Source: Nitrospirales bacterium
GTDB taxonomy: Bacteria; Nitrospirota; Nitrospiria; Nitrospirales; UBA8639
DNA length: 41,590 nucleotides
Assembly: GCA_022825885.1 (NCBI GenBank)
Contig: JAJDVY010000034.1
Span: forward strand, 1-41,590
Direction: 5' to 3'
The translations under genes were made by a program, and so were the position numbers. Below, one piece after another: positions 16,866 through 26,469 of the stretch; position 1 is the first letter of the stretch, and each line of letters begins with the position of its first letter. Under the pieces are notes generated by a model, which did not search any database, had not been told where the DNA came from, and was given only the letters and a program-made list of their open reading frames with translations.

Positions 16866-18416
16866 ATGATGAAGCGACACATCAGAATTTTCGACACCAC
16901 TTTGCGGGACGGCGAGCAGTCTCCGGGAGCCAGCATGAACGTGGAAGAAAAAGTGTTGGTCGCCAAACAACTGGCTCGCTTGAACGTCGATATTATTGAG
17001 GCCGGGTTCGCCTTCAGTTCCCCGGGCGACTTCGAGGCGGTGCAGCGTATTGGTCGGGAGGTGGAAGGCCCGACGGTCTGTAGTCTGGCGAGGGCCAAGC
17101 CTGCGGACATTGATTCGGCGTGGAAAGCCTTGAAGGGGGCGCCCAACCCGCGCATTCATACCTTCCTGTCCACGTCGGACATTCACCTGAAACACCAATT
17201 TCACATGACGAGAGAGGAGGCGCTTCGGCGTGCGGTCGAGATGGTCCGGCTCGCGCGCAGCTACGTTGATGACGTCGAGTTTTCCCCCATGGACGCGACT
17301 CGGTCGGACGTCTCCTACCTGTGCGAGGTGGTGGAAGCGGTTGTGGATGCGGGCGCAGGGACGGTGAATATTCCCGATACGGTGGGGTACACGACCCCCA
17401 AGGAATTTGAAGCCATTATCCGAACGCTCAGGACGAGGGTGCGTGACTGCGACCGCGCGGTCATCTCCGTCCATTGTCACAATGATTTGGGATTGGCGGT
17501 GGCCAATTCCATGGCGGCCATCCACGCCGGGGCCGGGCAAGTGGAATGTACCGTCAACGGAATCGGCGAACGGGCCGGCAATGCGTCAATGGAAGAGATC
17601 GTGATGGGGCTGCGGACCCGCAAGGATTTTTATGACGCCGGGACGCAAATTCGCACGGAAGAAATTTCCAAGACCAGCCGGCTGGTCAGCAAGATCACGG
17701 GAATGGTCGTCCAGCCCAACAAAGCCATCGTCGGGGCGAACGCGTTCGCGCATACCTCCGGGATTCATCAGGATGGATTGCTCAAAGATAAAAACACGTA
17801 TGAAATCATGCGTCCGGATTCCATCGGGCTGACGCAAAGCCGCCTCGTGATGGGGAAACTGTCCGGTCGCCACGCCTTCCGGGCGGAATTGGCGAAGTTG
17901 GGCTATACGCTTTCGGACGAAGAAGTGAACGCGGCGTTCGAGCGATTCAAGCGGCTCGCGGACCAGAAAAAGGAATTGTTCGAAGAAGATCTGGAATCAA
18001 TCGTGTCCGAAGCCGTCACCAAGGTGCCCGAACGCTATTCGTTAAAGGCCCTGAGCACCCAAAGCGGGACGAATCAATTGCCGACGGCGACCGTGGAGTT
18101 GGCAGTGGATGGACAGGCGGTAAAGGAAACGGGTACCGGCGATGGTCCGGTCGACGCGGTCTATCGAACAATTGCCCGGATCACGCAAACGAAAAGCAAA
18201 TTGTTGGCCTACGTGGTCAAAGCCATTACCGGTGGAACGGACGCGCAAGGAGAGGTGTCGGTGCGGGTCGAACAGGACGGCGAAATCGTCACAGGGAACG
18301 GGGCGAATACCGACATCATCGTGGCTTCGGCCCAAGCCTATCTGAATGCTCTGAATAAACTGGCGTCGCAATTGGAGCGCCGCGCCAACCAGGGCGATAA
18401 AATCAGGCTGTGTTGA
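16866..18416 (+). CDS. leuA: 2-isopropylmalate synthase
   Basis: The 516-residue enzyme condenses acetyl-CoA with 2-ketoisovalerate, the first step of leucine synthesis. The N-terminal TIM barrel begins [16 protein letters not shown] and has the metal-binding HCHND motif. HTSGIHQDG is also diagnostic. The C-terminal LeuA dimer/regulatory domain (about residues 390-510) is complete, so leucine feedback is likely. A TGTGAGGAG ribosome site precedes ATG 16866. It follows the terminator at 16725-16758. Confidence 0.95.
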   Translation: MMKRHIRIFDTTLRDGEQSPGASMNVEEKVLVAKQLARLNVDIIEAGFAFSSPGDFEAVQRIGREVEGPTVCSLARAKPADIDSAWKALKGAPNPRIHTFLSTSDIHLKHQFHMTREEALRRAVEMVRLARSYVDDVEFSPMDATRSDVSYLCEVVEAVVDAGAGTVNIPDTVGYTTPKEFEAIIRTLRTRVRDCDRAVISVHCHNDLGLAVANSMAAIHAGAGQVECTVNGIGERAGNASMEEIVMGLRTRKDFYDAGTQIRTEEISKTSRLVSKITGMVVQPNKAIVGANAFAHTSGIHQDGLLKDKNTYEIMRPDSIGLTQSRLVMGKLSGRHAFRAELAKLGYTLSDEEVNAAFERFKRLADQKKELFEEDLESIVSEAVTKVPERYSLKALSTQSGTNQLPTATVELAVDGQAVKETGTGDGPVDAVYRTIARITQTKSKLLAYVVKAITGGTDAQGEVSVRVEQDGEIVTGNGANTDIIVASAQAYLNALNKLASQLERRANQGDKIRLC

Positions 18417-18519
18417 TCAAGCACGGACGTGTGCGTTCCCCAATATTCCCTTCTCCCTTGGCGGGTCTATGGACGGAGAGGGGCAGTGTGCGGGGTAACG
18501 TGAAGGTAAAGGAAAGCTT

Positions 18520-19590
18520 ATGAACAAAAAAATCGCAGTGTTGGGAGGGGACGGCATTGGACCGGAGATTGTTCCGGCGGCCGTGGCCGTGTTGGAGGCA
18601 GTCGGGAAACGCGGCGGCCATACGTTTGAGTTTGTTCACGCCGCGGTCGGCGGTCAGGCTATTGACGATACGGGGTGGCCGCTCCCGGACGAGACGCTTC
18701 AGTTGGCCAAAACCAGTGACGCGGTCCTGTTGGGGGCGGTAGGAGGACCAAAATGGGAGGGTCTCGACTATGCGCGGCGGCCGGAACGGGCCTTGCTGGG
18801 CCTGCGGGAACAACTCGGGCTGTTTGCGAATCTCCGGCCGGCCAAACTGTATTCGGAATTGGCCGATGCCTCGACCCTCAAGCGCGAGGTCATAGAAGGC
18901 ATTGACGTGCTGGTGGTGCGTGAACTGACGGGCGGCATTTATTTCGGAAAGCCCAAGGGCGTGGAGGCGACGCCGACCGGACATCGCGGATTCAATACTG
19001 AAGTGTACACGACGGAAGAAATTACGCGGATTGCCAAAATCGCCTTCGACGTCGCACGCAAACGCCGGGGACTCGTCACGTCCGTGGACAAGGCCAACGT
19101 GCTGGAATCCTCGGAGTTGTGGCGGAAGGTCGTCATCGAGGTCCACAAGGGCTATCAGGACGTGGAACTGCGACACATGTACGTGGACAATTGCGCGATG
19201 CAGTTGATCCGGAATCCTGGGCAGTTCGACGTGATCCTGACCACGAACCTGTTCGGTGACATTTTGAGTGATGAAGCCGCCATGTTGACCGGGTCGATCG
19301 GGATGTTGCCGTCGGCCAGCGTCGGGGCATCCGTCGGCATGTATGAACCCATTCACGGGAGCGCCCCGGATATTGCGGGCAAGGATGCGGCCAACCCTAT
19401 CGGCATGATCGCCTCAGGTGCGATGATGTTGCGGTATTCGTTCGGCATGGGCACGGAAGCGGATCTCATCGAGCACGCCATTCAAGCCGTGTTGGGGCAA
19501 GGGTACCGAACCGGTGACATCGGGGCTCCGGGAACCACCCTCGTAGGTACCAAAGAGATGAGTGACCGTATTCTTCAAAGCATCGGTTAG
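18520..19590 (+). CDS. leuB: 3-isopropylmalate dehydrogenase
   Basis: The 356-residue NAD-dependent enzyme performs the oxidative decarboxylation step of leucine synthesis. It begins [18 protein letters not shown], has the substrate-binding [14 protein letters not shown] region and [20 protein letters not shown], and the NAD-binding [18 protein letters not shown]. leuC and leuD are not in the window. Confidence 0.95.
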   Translation: MNKKIAVLGGDGIGPEIVPAAVAVLEAVGKRGGHTFEFVHAAVGGQAIDDTGWPLPDETLQLAKTSDAVLLGAVGGPKWEGLDYARRPERALLGLREQLGLFANLRPAKLYSELADASTLKREVIEGIDVLVVRELTGGIYFGKPKGVEATPTGHRGFNTEVYTTEEITRIAKIAFDVARKRRGLVTSVDKANVLESSELWRKVVIEVHKGYQDVELRHMYVDNCAMQLIRNPGQFDVILTTNLFGDILSDEAAMLTGSIGMLPSASVGASVGMYEPIHGSAPDIAGKDAANPIGMIASGAMMLRYSFGMGTEADLIEHAIQAVLGQGYRTGDIGAPGTTLVGTKEMSDRILQSIG

Positions 19591-19613
19591 GCACAAGAAA
19601 GGTTAAGAGAAAG

Positions 19614-20828
19614 ATGTTGGACACCATTGAAGCCGGGACGGTCGGAACCGTCGCCGGAAGCGGAGACCCCGGTTGCGGTGGGGATGCCGGTCCGGCCACC
19701 GCAGCCACGTTGAACGAACCGAAAACGGTGGCGCTCGATTCCGCCGGCAATCTCTATATCGCCGATTCGGAGAATCATCTGGTGCGTAAGATCGATGCGC
19801 AAACCGGGATCATCACGACGATAGCCGGAACCTGCGAGCCTGATGTCCATGCGTCGATGTCTGTCGAGCCTGTGCCGGAGCGCTCGGAAGACGAGGAAGA
19901 TCCATTGGCGGACCCGGTGAACAAACCGGGTGACGCCTACTCGCAAAAACCCGATTTGAGCGGTATGGTCCGCTACATGACCGGGGCGCAATCGAAGGAT
20001 CAGCGGTTTGCAGGAGACGGTGGCCCGGCGACCGCTGCCGTCCTCAATTTTCCCTCGGCCGTGGCCGTGGCTGAAGATGGCACCGTGTACATTGCCGATA
20101 CCTGGAATCATCGGATTCGCCGGGTTGATCCCGGCACCGGAATTATCTCCACCATCGCAGGAACTGGCCAGGCGAAATTTTACGGTGACAATGGCCCTGC
20201 CGTACACGCGGCTCTGAATGAACCCGTGGCCCTGGTCCTGGGTGAGCCTGATGGTTTGTACATCGCCGATCAAAGCAACAACCGGATCCGAAAACTCGAC
20301 GTGTCTTCCGGCGTGATCGCGACGGTCGCCGGGACTGGGGAGTCGGGGTACAACGGCGATGGGGCGCCTGGCCCTGAGACCGCGTTGGCCGGTCCCAGCG
20401 GTCTTGCCCTGGATCAGGACGGCAACCTGTACATTTCCGATACGTTCAACGGTCGAATTCGTAAATGGGATCGACGGACCGGAACAGTCGAGACAGTGGC
20501 AGGTGGAACGGGTGTGTTTCAATTTACACCGGGTGAAAATGAATCTTCTCCCAGCTTGTCGCGCCCATATGCCATTGCCCTGCATCCGGACGGCCGCCTG
20601 TTCATTACGGACAGCGACAACCACTTGATTCGGGTGTGGCATCTTCAGAAACAGGAAATGTCACTCCTGGCCGGGACCGGGAAGGCCGAATTTTCCGGTG
20701 ATGGGAAGGATCCCCTGCAGAGCAGTTTGAATTTTCCGTTCGGAGTTGCTCTGGACCGCCGGGGGCACGTATACATCGCGGATACGTTCAGCCACCGTAT
20801 CCGGGTCGTGGTGAATGGAAACCCGTGA
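19614..20828 (+). CDS. NHL-repeat beta-propeller protein
   Basis: The 404-residue protein is built almost entirely of about six NHL repeats. Each reads roughly (I/V)xTxAGTGxxxxxGDxGPA, then LxxPxxxAxDxxGxxYIADxxNxRIRxxD. The second unit carries an acidic, Pro-rich insertion of about 60 residues (105-165). No signal peptide is visible, so it looks cytoplasmic, unlike many NHL proteins. It sits between leuB and asd, 23 nt after leuB, and may overlap asd by up to 14 nt. NHL propellers bind proteins, RNA or small ligands; what this one binds is unknown. Confidence 0.85.
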   Translation: MLDTIEAGTVGTVAGSGDPGCGGDAGPATAATLNEPKTVALDSAGNLYIADSENHLVRKIDAQTGIITTIAGTCEPDVHASMSVEPVPERSEDEEDPLADPVNKPGDAYSQKPDLSGMVRYMTGAQSKDQRFAGDGGPATAAVLNFPSAVAVAEDGTVYIADTWNHRIRRVDPGTGIISTIAGTGQAKFYGDNGPAVHAALNEPVALVLGEPDGLYIADQSNNRIRKLDVSSGVIATVAGTGESGYNGDGAPGPETALAGPSGLALDQDGNLYISDTFNGRIRKWDRRTGTVETVAGGTGVFQFTPGENESSPSLSRPYAIALHPDGRLFITDSDNHLIRVWHLQKQEMSLLAGTGKAEFSGDGKDPLQSSLNFPFGVALDRRGHVYIADTFSHRIRVVVNGNP

Positions 20829-20847
20829 AACAACCGCTTTGCGCAAG

Positions 20848-21858
20848 ATGAAGAAAAAATCGGCATATACCGTCGCCGTGGTCGGGGCCACTGGCGCCGT
20901 GGGCACGGAAATGCTTTCGGTGTTGGAAGAACGCAAGTTTCCCGTAACCGAGGTGCGTCCGTTGGCGTCGTCCAAGTCCGCGGGCGGGACCGTGTCGTTT
21001 CGCGGCGACGACCTCACGGTGAAATTGCTTGCCAGAGAATCGTTTCAAGGAATCGATATCGCGTTGTTTTCCGCCGGTGCCTCCGTGAGTAAGGAGTACG
21101 CGTCGGTTGCCGTCAAAGCCGGGGCGGTGGTGATCGACAACAGTTCGGCTTGGCGTATGGACCCGCAGGTTCCTTTGGTCGTCCCGGAAGTGAACGCGCA
21201 TGATCTGGAGGCCCACCAGGGTATCGTCGCCAACCCGAATTGTTCCACCATTCAAATGGTGGTGGCCCTCAAACCGTTACATGATCGGGCCACGATCACC
21301 CGTATCGTCGTCTCCACCTATCAATCGGTTTCCGGTACCGGGAAAGAAGCCATGGACGAGTTGGCTCAGCAGTGCCGGCAGTTATTGAGCTTCGACGATG
21401 TGACGTCCACGGTGTATCCGCACCAGATCGCGTTTAACTGTTTGCCGCACATCGACGACTTTTTGTCTTCGGGGTCTACCGGTGAAGAAATGAAGATGGT
21501 CAACGAAACCAGGAAGATTCTTGGTGACCATTCGATCGGGATTTCCGCAACCACGGTGCGCGTGCCCGTATTCGTCGGCCATGCGGAATCCATCAACATC
21601 GAAACCAAACAGAAGTTGTCGGTGGAAGAAACCCGGGCCATACTCTCGACCGCGCCGGGCGTGCAACTGTATGACGATCCCTCGCGGAAGTTGTATCCCC
21701 TCCAGATCCACGCGGCGGGAACGGATGCGGTGTTCGTGGGGCGGATTCGTGAGGATGACTCCATTCCCAACGGGCTCAATTTGTGGGTGGTCGCGGATAA
21801 CTTGCGGAAAGGGGCCGCCCTCAACGCCGTTCAGATTGCCGAGGAATTGGCAAGGTGA
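20848..21858 (+). CDS. asd: Aspartate-semialdehyde dehydrogenase
   Basis: The enzyme reduces aspartyl phosphate to aspartate semialdehyde, the branch point for lysine, threonine and methionine. It has the NADP motif AVVGATGAVGTEML, the catalytic Cys132 in NPNCSTIQM, and a C-terminal region with RKLYPLQIHAAGTDAVFVGRIR. From ATG 20848 it has 336 residues and matches the usual N-terminus (MKKKSAYTVAVVG). An earlier in-frame ATG at 20815, inside the NHL gene, would add 11 residues. Neither start has a strong ribosome site. Confidence 0.92.
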   Translation: MKKKSAYTVAVVGATGAVGTEMLSVLEERKFPVTEVRPLASSKSAGGTVSFRGDDLTVKLLARESFQGIDIALFSAGASVSKEYASVAVKAGAVVIDNSSAWRMDPQVPLVVPEVNAHDLEAHQGIVANPNCSTIQMVVALKPLHDRATITRIVVSTYQSVSGTGKEAMDELAQQCRQLLSFDDVTSTVYPHQIAFNCLPHIDDFLSSGSTGEEMKMVNETRKILGDHSIGISATTVRVPVFVGHAESINIETKQKLSVEETRAILSTAPGVQLYDDPSRKLYPLQIHAAGTDAVFVGRIREDDSIPNGLNLWVVADNLRKGAALNAVQIAEELAR

Positions 21859-21861
21859 GCC

Positions 21862-22101
21862 ATGCCGGAGTTTATCGGCAAAATGCTCATCATGCTGGGC
21901 TTGGGAATCCTCGCCCTTGGCATCATTGTCTCGTTGCTCGGCAAGTGGCCGGGTGAGGGGACGGGGCTCGGCTGGCTCGGAAAGCTGCCGGGCGATATTT
22001 TCATCAAGCGGGACAACTTCACCTTGTACTTCCCACTGGGCACCAGTCTCGTCATCAGCGTGGTGGGTAGTCTGCTCCTCTACTTCTTCCTGAAACGATG
22101 A
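21862..22101 (+). CDS. DUF2905 small membrane protein
   Basis: The 79-residue protein has two hydrophobic helices (about 8-27 and 56-76) around the conserved WLGKLPGDIFIKRDNFTLYF. This central motif and length fit the DUF2905 family of unknown function. It starts 3 nt after asd and overlaps the SpoIID-like gene by 4 nt (ATGA). Confidence 0.85.
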   Translation: MPEFIGKMLIMLGLGILALGIIVSLLGKWPGEGTGLGWLGKLPGDIFIKRDNFTLYFPLGTSLVISVVGSLLLYFFLKR

Positions 22102-23282
22102 CCAAGTTCATCTTCTCTCAGGCCTGGATTCTCTTGCTGATCACCGGGGTGGGATTGGGCTCGTTGCCGGTTCAGGCAGCGGATCAGGTACGGGTTGCCC
22201 TGACCGAACGGGCTGACCGTGTCACGGTCGCCTCCGCCGGAGATTTGCGTCTCGAAACGTCTTTGGGAGACCGTATCGACGTGTCGTCCGAGGCGACGGT
22301 TGTCCTGCAAGAACATGAGTTGGCGGTCAATGGAAACTTGGTCGGAGGCAACGGTCTCGCAATTCACGGGACGCACAATGAACTGCAAGTCACCATTCAA
22401 AGATCGTCCTCAGATGCGATAAGCCAACGTTGGAAGGTATACGGGGATCTCGAAATAACGGTCCGGGACGAATACCTGTTGGTCGTGAACGTGGTTGAGC
22501 TCGAAAAGTACGTGGCGGGCGTCGTGAGTTCAGAAGTCAACCCCGATTGGCACGAAGAACTCTTGCGGACGCAGGCCGTGGCGGCACGGACCTACGTGTT
22601 GTACAAGAAACTGGAGAACGAAGCCCAACCGTTCGACGTCTATGCGAGCGTACAGGATCAGGTCTATACGGGCCGTCAAAAGGTTAATCGCGCCGTGCTC
22701 GATGCCGTAAACCGAACGCGCGGCCAGGTCCTGACCTATGAAGGCCGTCCCATTTTCGCCGTGTATTCATCCACGACCGCCGGACCCACGGAAGACGCCG
22801 TGAACGTGTGGGCCAAAGACTTGCCCTATCTCAAAGGAGTGGCTTGTCCGTTTGATCGGAAGTCGCCGTGGTACGAGTGGCGAGCGACCATTCCGTTTGA
22901 CAAGATCGAAGCCCGGCTCAAGGAAGAAGGGTATCCCATTGGCTGGCTCGCGACGTTTGCGCCCTATGGCATGACCACTGCCGGCCGGGTCAAGGATATC
23001 AGGATCCTGCATTCCCGCGGAGAACTTGTTCTCACGGGGCAGGAATTTCGGCGAATCCTCGGGTATGCCAAAGTACGCAGCACCCGGTTTTCCATTGAAC
23101 GCATTGACAGACACGTGGTGTTTGCGGGAAAAGGGGCAGGGCACGGGGTCGGCCTGTGTCAATGGGGTGCCAAGGAAATGGCCGAGTTAGGGTACCCCTA
23201 TCAATCCATCCTGCGCTATTACTATCCGGGAACCGAGATTCTCCCACGCGATCAGGTAGTCATGCTCCTGCCGTCCTTATAG
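22098..23282 (+). CDS. SpoIID/LytB-domain protein, likely exported
   Basis: The 394-residue protein has a signal peptide (TKFIFSQAWILLLITGVGLG, cut near VQAA). The SpoIID domain lies at about 135-370, with YVAGVVSSEVNPDWHEE, QAVAARTYVLYKK and GAGHGVGLCQWGA. SpoIID proteins cleave peptidoglycan glycan strands (lytic transglycosylases). In a non-sporulating organism this domain likely acts in wall remodelling. It overlaps the DUF2905 gene by 4 nt, so the two may be linked. Confidence 0.85.
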   Translation: MTKFIFSQAWILLLITGVGLGSLPVQAADQVRVALTERADRVTVASAGDLRLETSLGDRIDVSSEATVVLQEHELAVNGNLVGGNGLAIHGTHNELQVTIQRSSSDAISQRWKVYGDLEITVRDEYLLVVNVVELEKYVAGVVSSEVNPDWHEELLRTQAVAARTYVLYKKLENEAQPFDVYASVQDQVYTGRQKVNRAVLDAVNRTRGQVLTYEGRPIFAVYSSTTAGPTEDAVNVWAKDLPYLKGVACPFDRKSPWYEWRATIPFDKIEARLKEEGYPIGWLATFAPYGMTTAGRVKDIRILHSRGELVLTGQEFRRILGYAKVRSTRFSIERIDRHVVFAGKGAGHGVGLCQWGAKEMAELGYPYQSILRYYYPGTEILPRDQVVMLLPSL

Positions 23283-23350
23283 CCAGACCCCGCAAATCGT
23301 TCACCCGTTCTTGATGACTAGACCTTTCCTTGTCGGCGTGGGTATCCGCT

Positions 23351-24373
23351 ATGAGACTGTCCGAGTTCGACTTCCCGTTCGATGAATCATTGATTGCCGA
23401 TTGCCCGATTTCTCCGAGAGATCACGCACGTCTGTTGGTCGTGCCGCGGAAGGGAGAACCCGCGTTTCACCATGCCAGAGTGAAAGACCTGCCGAACCTG
23501 TTGCGGTCCGATGACGTGGTGGTGTTGAACGATACGAAGGTGATACCCGCCAGGCTTCACGGCACCAAACGGTCAACCGGCGGGAAAATCGAGGCATTGC
23601 TGGTACGGCTCCTGGAGGAGGCGAGATGGGAAGTCTTGCTGAAAGGGCACGTCGACGTTGGCCAGATTCTGGAGTTTCAGGAAGAAGCGACCGCCGAGGT
23701 TCTGGAACGGAGTCAGGAGCGCACGGTTCTTCGGATCGACACACACGGCTCCATCAAGGACCTCCTGGAGAAAATAGGAGAAGTTCCGCTCCCGCCCTAT
23801 ATCAAACGCCCGGCGGATGCGCGAGACAAAGAAGCCTACCAGACGGTCTACGCGCGATCTGAAGGGGCCGTCGCCGCTCCGACCGCCGGGTTGCATTTCA
23901 CGCAACGGTTATGTGCTGCCCTCGAGCAAAAGGGCATTCAACTTGTGACCATCACGCTGCACGTGGGCCCCGGGACGTTTCGCCCCGTCACCGTTGACCG
24001 GATCGAAGATCATCACATGGCCGCCGAATGGTTTGACATTTCCGAGGAGGCAGCCCGGCGCCTCAATGTGGCAAAGGCTGAAGGCCGGCGAATCGTGGCA
24101 GTCGGGACCACGTCGGTGCGCACCCTGGAATCGGCGGTCAACGAAGCCGGAAAGGTCCGCCCCGGTCCGGGTGAGACCCGGTTATTTATTACGCCCGGAT
24201 TTCGTTTTGCCATGGTCGATGCCCTGCTGACCAATTTTCATCTCCCGCGCACGACATTGCTCATGCTCGTCTCCGCCTTCGGAGGCTTCGACCAACTGCG
24301 CGCGGCCTACGCGGAAGCCATCAAGGCCCGGTACCGCTTCTACAGCTACGGCGATGCCATGTTGATTCAATGA
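23351..24373 (+). CDS. queA: S-adenosylmethionine:tRNA ribosyltransferase-isomerase
   Basis: The 340-residue enzyme makes epoxyqueuosine in tRNA. It starts MRLSEFDFPFDESLIADCP and has LNDTKVIPARLHG, the AAPTAGLHFT motif and TLHVGPGTFRPV. The end FYSYGDAML is typical. ATG 23351 gives the family N-terminus; an upstream in-frame start at 23330 adds seven residues without motif. Its stop overlaps the next frame by 4 nt. Confidence 0.94.
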   Translation: MRLSEFDFPFDESLIADCPISPRDHARLLVVPRKGEPAFHHARVKDLPNLLRSDDVVVLNDTKVIPARLHGTKRSTGGKIEALLVRLLEEARWEVLLKGHVDVGQILEFQEEATAEVLERSQERTVLRIDTHGSIKDLLEKIGEVPLPPYIKRPADARDKEAYQTVYARSEGAVAAPTAGLHFTQRLCAALEQKGIQLVTITLHVGPGTFRPVTVDRIEDHHMAAEWFDISEEAARRLNVAKAEGRRIVAVGTTSVRTLESAVNEAGKVRPGPGETRLFITPGFRFAMVDALLTNFHLPRTTLLMLVSAFGGFDQLRAAYAEAIKARYRFYSYGDAMLIQ

Positions 24374-24705
24374 GTCTCGATTCGTCCTCCACTAGAGATG
24401 CGCCGCGTGAGGGTCAGGGATGTACTTTGGGGCACATTATCGAAGTGATGAAGGCGAAATCCAACGACTCTTATAGAAATGACTTATTAGCTACGTTGCG
24501 TGACAACGAATTTCTTCTCTCCCCTGACATATGTAATATACTGAAGGAGGTCAGCAACCATCGTAATCGAGTAGCTCATGGCAGTGAAAAGAAATCATAT
24601 ACGCTGAAAGAAAGCCATAATTTTCTAAGGAAAATCCGAGAGACGAACTGGGTGTTCAGATTTTTGGACGCGTTGCAGCCGAAACCCCCCTCTACTCGTA
24701 ACTGA
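24370..24705 (+). CDS. Short HEPN-like protein or C-terminal fragment
   Basis: The 111-residue frame has helix-rich content, GCTLGHIIEVMKAK then NHRNRVAHGSEK. R65-x4-H70 matches the R-x4-6-H motif of HEPN RNases. The N-terminal 15 residues are low-complexity and start exactly at the queA stop, and codon use is more AT-rich than in neighbours by eye. It may be the last part of a larger HEPN protein whose front was lost when it inserted behind queA. It precedes a VapBC pair. The HEPN call rests on one motif and the helical pattern. Confidence 0.45.
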   Translation: MSLDSSSTRDAPREGQGCTLGHIIEVMKAKSNDSYRNDLLATLRDNEFLLSPDICNILKEVSNHRNRVAHGSEKKSYTLKESHNFLRKIRETNWVFRFLDALQPKPPSTRN

Positions 24706-24763
24706 CAAACGATGGCTCCTCTGCGATGATGAAGAAAGGTAAGGCTATCCTCATAGAACAGCA

Positions 24764-24792
24764 TTGACATCAGATGCGCTGAAAATTATCAT
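24764..24792 (+). promoter_or_regulatory. sigma70-like promoter of vapBC; leaderless start predicted
   Basis: TTGACA (24764-24769), a 17-nt spacer and TATCAT (24787-24792) give a strong promoter. Transcription would start near 24799-24801, at the vapB ATG (24802), leaving no room for a ribosome site. Confidence 0.7.
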
Positions 24793-24801
24793 CATAACAT
24801 C

Positions 24802-25041
24802 ATGCCGAGAACGACGGTCGACATTGATGCCCCTCTTTTGAAGGAACTCAAAACCCTTCAAAAAAGAGAAAAGCGATCATTGGGACAAATTATGTCCCAA
24901 CTGCTTGCGGAAGCTCTCTTTCAAAGAAGAAAAACCCCTCGGGTATCCAAACTGCATTGGGTGTCTCGTTCTATGAAGGCCCGTATTGATTTTTCCGATA
25001 AAGAGGCTCTTTATGCGCTACTTGATGAGAACACGAAGTGA
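24802..25041 (+). CDS. VapB-type antitoxin
   Basis: The 79-residue protein starts TTVDIDAPLLKELKTLQKRE then KRSLGQIMSQLLAEAL, a ribbon-helix-helix pattern. A basic and polar C-terminal part (KTPRVSKLHWVSRSMKARID) likely contacts the toxin. It overlaps vapC by 4 nt (GTGA). The predicted transcript start nearly coincides with its ATG, so it may be translated leaderless. Confidence 0.8.
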   Translation: MPRTTVDIDAPLLKELKTLQKREKRSLGQIMSQLLAEALFQRRKTPRVSKLHWVSRSMKARIDFSDKEALYALLDENTK

Positions 25042-25472
25042 GTTATTCGGTCGATGCGAATATTTTTTTGTATGCATCGGACCGGAACAGTTCTTATCAT
25101 GCATCAGCCTTGGAGTTCCTTCAAGGCTGCACCATCCATTCTGAGCCGTGGTACGTGGCTTGGCCGACGTTGATGGCTTATCTACGGGTAGCGACTCACC
25201 CTCTGATCTTCTCTCATCCTCTGACCCCGCAAGAAGCTCTTGGAAACATCCAGGCCCTCTTACACTTACCCCATGTGAGACCATTGTCCGAAACGGATGG
25301 GTTTTTTGAAATCTATCGGGAAGTCACGCAAGACTTTCCCGTTCGTGGAAACTTGGTCCCTGATGCGCATTTGGCGGCTCTTCTGCGGCAACATGACGTC
25401 CTCAAGCTGTATACCGTGGATAGGGATTTCAGAAAATTTGATTTTTTGGATGTCCGAAATCCGCTGGAGTAG
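25038..25472 (+). CDS. VapC-type PIN-domain toxin
   Basis: The 144-residue PIN nuclease starts SYSVDANIFLYASD with the first acidic residue D6. WPTLMAYLRVATHPLIF, PVRGNLVPDAHLAALL and YTVDRDFRKF give the later conserved positions of the RNase active site. VapC toxins cut tRNA or rRNA; the target here is unknown. Start GTG 25038 overlaps the antitoxin stop. Confidence 0.85.
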   Translation: MSYSVDANIFLYASDRNSSYHASALEFLQGCTIHSEPWYVAWPTLMAYLRVATHPLIFSHPLTPQEALGNIQALLHLPHVRPLSETDGFFEIYREVTQDFPVRGNLVPDAHLAALLRQHDVLKLYTVDRDFRKFDFLDVRNPLE

Positions 25473-25530
25473 CACGGTATTGGCGGTTCACGGTTTTTGG
25501 GGAAGCGGCTGTGTCGGGGGTATTCGGTAG

Positions 25531-25547
25531 AGGACCCAAAGGGTCCT
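25531..25547. terminator. Hairpin between convergent vapC and the SurA-like gene
   Basis: AGGACCC (25531-25537) and GGGTCCT (25541-25547) flank AAA. It lies at the end of the minus-strand gene and downstream of vapC. It has no T-run, so termination is only a guess from position. Confidence 0.35.
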
Positions 25548-26256
25548 AGAGGAATTCCTGCCGGATTTCGACGGCGGAGGAAGCCCGCAGGGCCTGTTGA
25601 AACGCTTCGACAGCTTGCTGTTTCTTTTGGATCAGGAGCTGGAGCCGGATGCGGTCATTGATCGTTTCGATCTCTTTTTCGTCTTCGAGGCCTGCCGTTT
25701 GCCCCACGGCGAGTTCCTTGACCAACTCTTCCTCTACCGGATTCAAGGTTGCCACGTCTTGAACAAGCGACTGAACTTTTTGTATGCGAAGGTCCTTGGC
25801 CAGGCCTTCTTCAAACTTTGCCGGAGAAATCCGGTTGAGCGACAGGAGGCGATGGTAGGTTTCCGGATTGAAGGCCCCATCCTTTTGAAACTCCTCGCGC
25901 TGCATGATGGCGTCTCGCAGTTCGTCTTGATGCACCTCAAGCTGGAGATCATCGGCAGCCACGAGCCACAGTTTTCGGTTGACTAGAGAGTTGATGGCGG
26001 TTTGCTTGAGTGCTTTGCTGTCGGGGGCTTCTTGCTGGGGCTGATTTCTGTAGAAGGCATCGAGGTTGTTATAGGCCCTGCGGAATTCTTCCAACTCCAC
26101 CTGATACGCCCCGACCACAGCCACGACGTTGGGTTGTTGCGCAGTTTCATACCCAAACCACCCCATTCCGATGATGAAGGTGACCGCAATCACCGACATG
26201 ATGATCTTGAGCAGCCAGGGGTGTTTCGTCGAACCTTCGCGGATTAGCTTAATCAT
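25546..26256 (-). CDS. SurA/PpiD N-terminal-domain-like membrane chaperone
   Basis: The 236-residue protein has a short cytoplasmic start, one membrane helix (LLKIIMSVIAVTFIIGMGWF, residues 15-34) and a helical periplasmic part. That part has NVVAVVGAYQVELEEFRRAY and INSLVNRKLWLVAADDLQL, the pattern of SurA_N / PpiD. No PPIase (parvulin) domain follows. It probably acts as an anchored chaperone for exported proteins rather than an isomerase. It is convergent to vapC. Confidence 0.8.
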   Translation of the reverse strand: MIKLIREGSTKHPWLLKIIMSVIAVTFIIGMGWFGYETAQQPNVVAVVGAYQVELEEFRRAYNNLDAFYRNQPQQEAPDSKALKQTAINSLVNRKLWLVAADDLQLEVHQDELRDAIMQREEFQKDGAFNPETYHRLLSLNRISPAKFEEGLAKDLRIQKVQSLVQDVATLNPVEEELVKELAVGQTAGLEDEKEIETINDRIRLQLLIQKKQQAVEAFQQALRASSAVEIRQEFL

Positions 26257-26469
26257 TGGGCCGCCACATGTGCGAAATCATGACTGGAAATGTGTAACAC
26301 GCCGGATGCTGCTGTTTCAAATCATTCACCGTGTCTTGCGCAGACGGATCCGTTTCTTACGGTCATTGATGCCTGAACAACCGGCGAAACCAGGCATGTG
26401 TTACCGCTGTTTGTATGCAGTCACGTTGTGAACGACTGGCTGAATACGACCAATCCGGCGAATGCGTGG

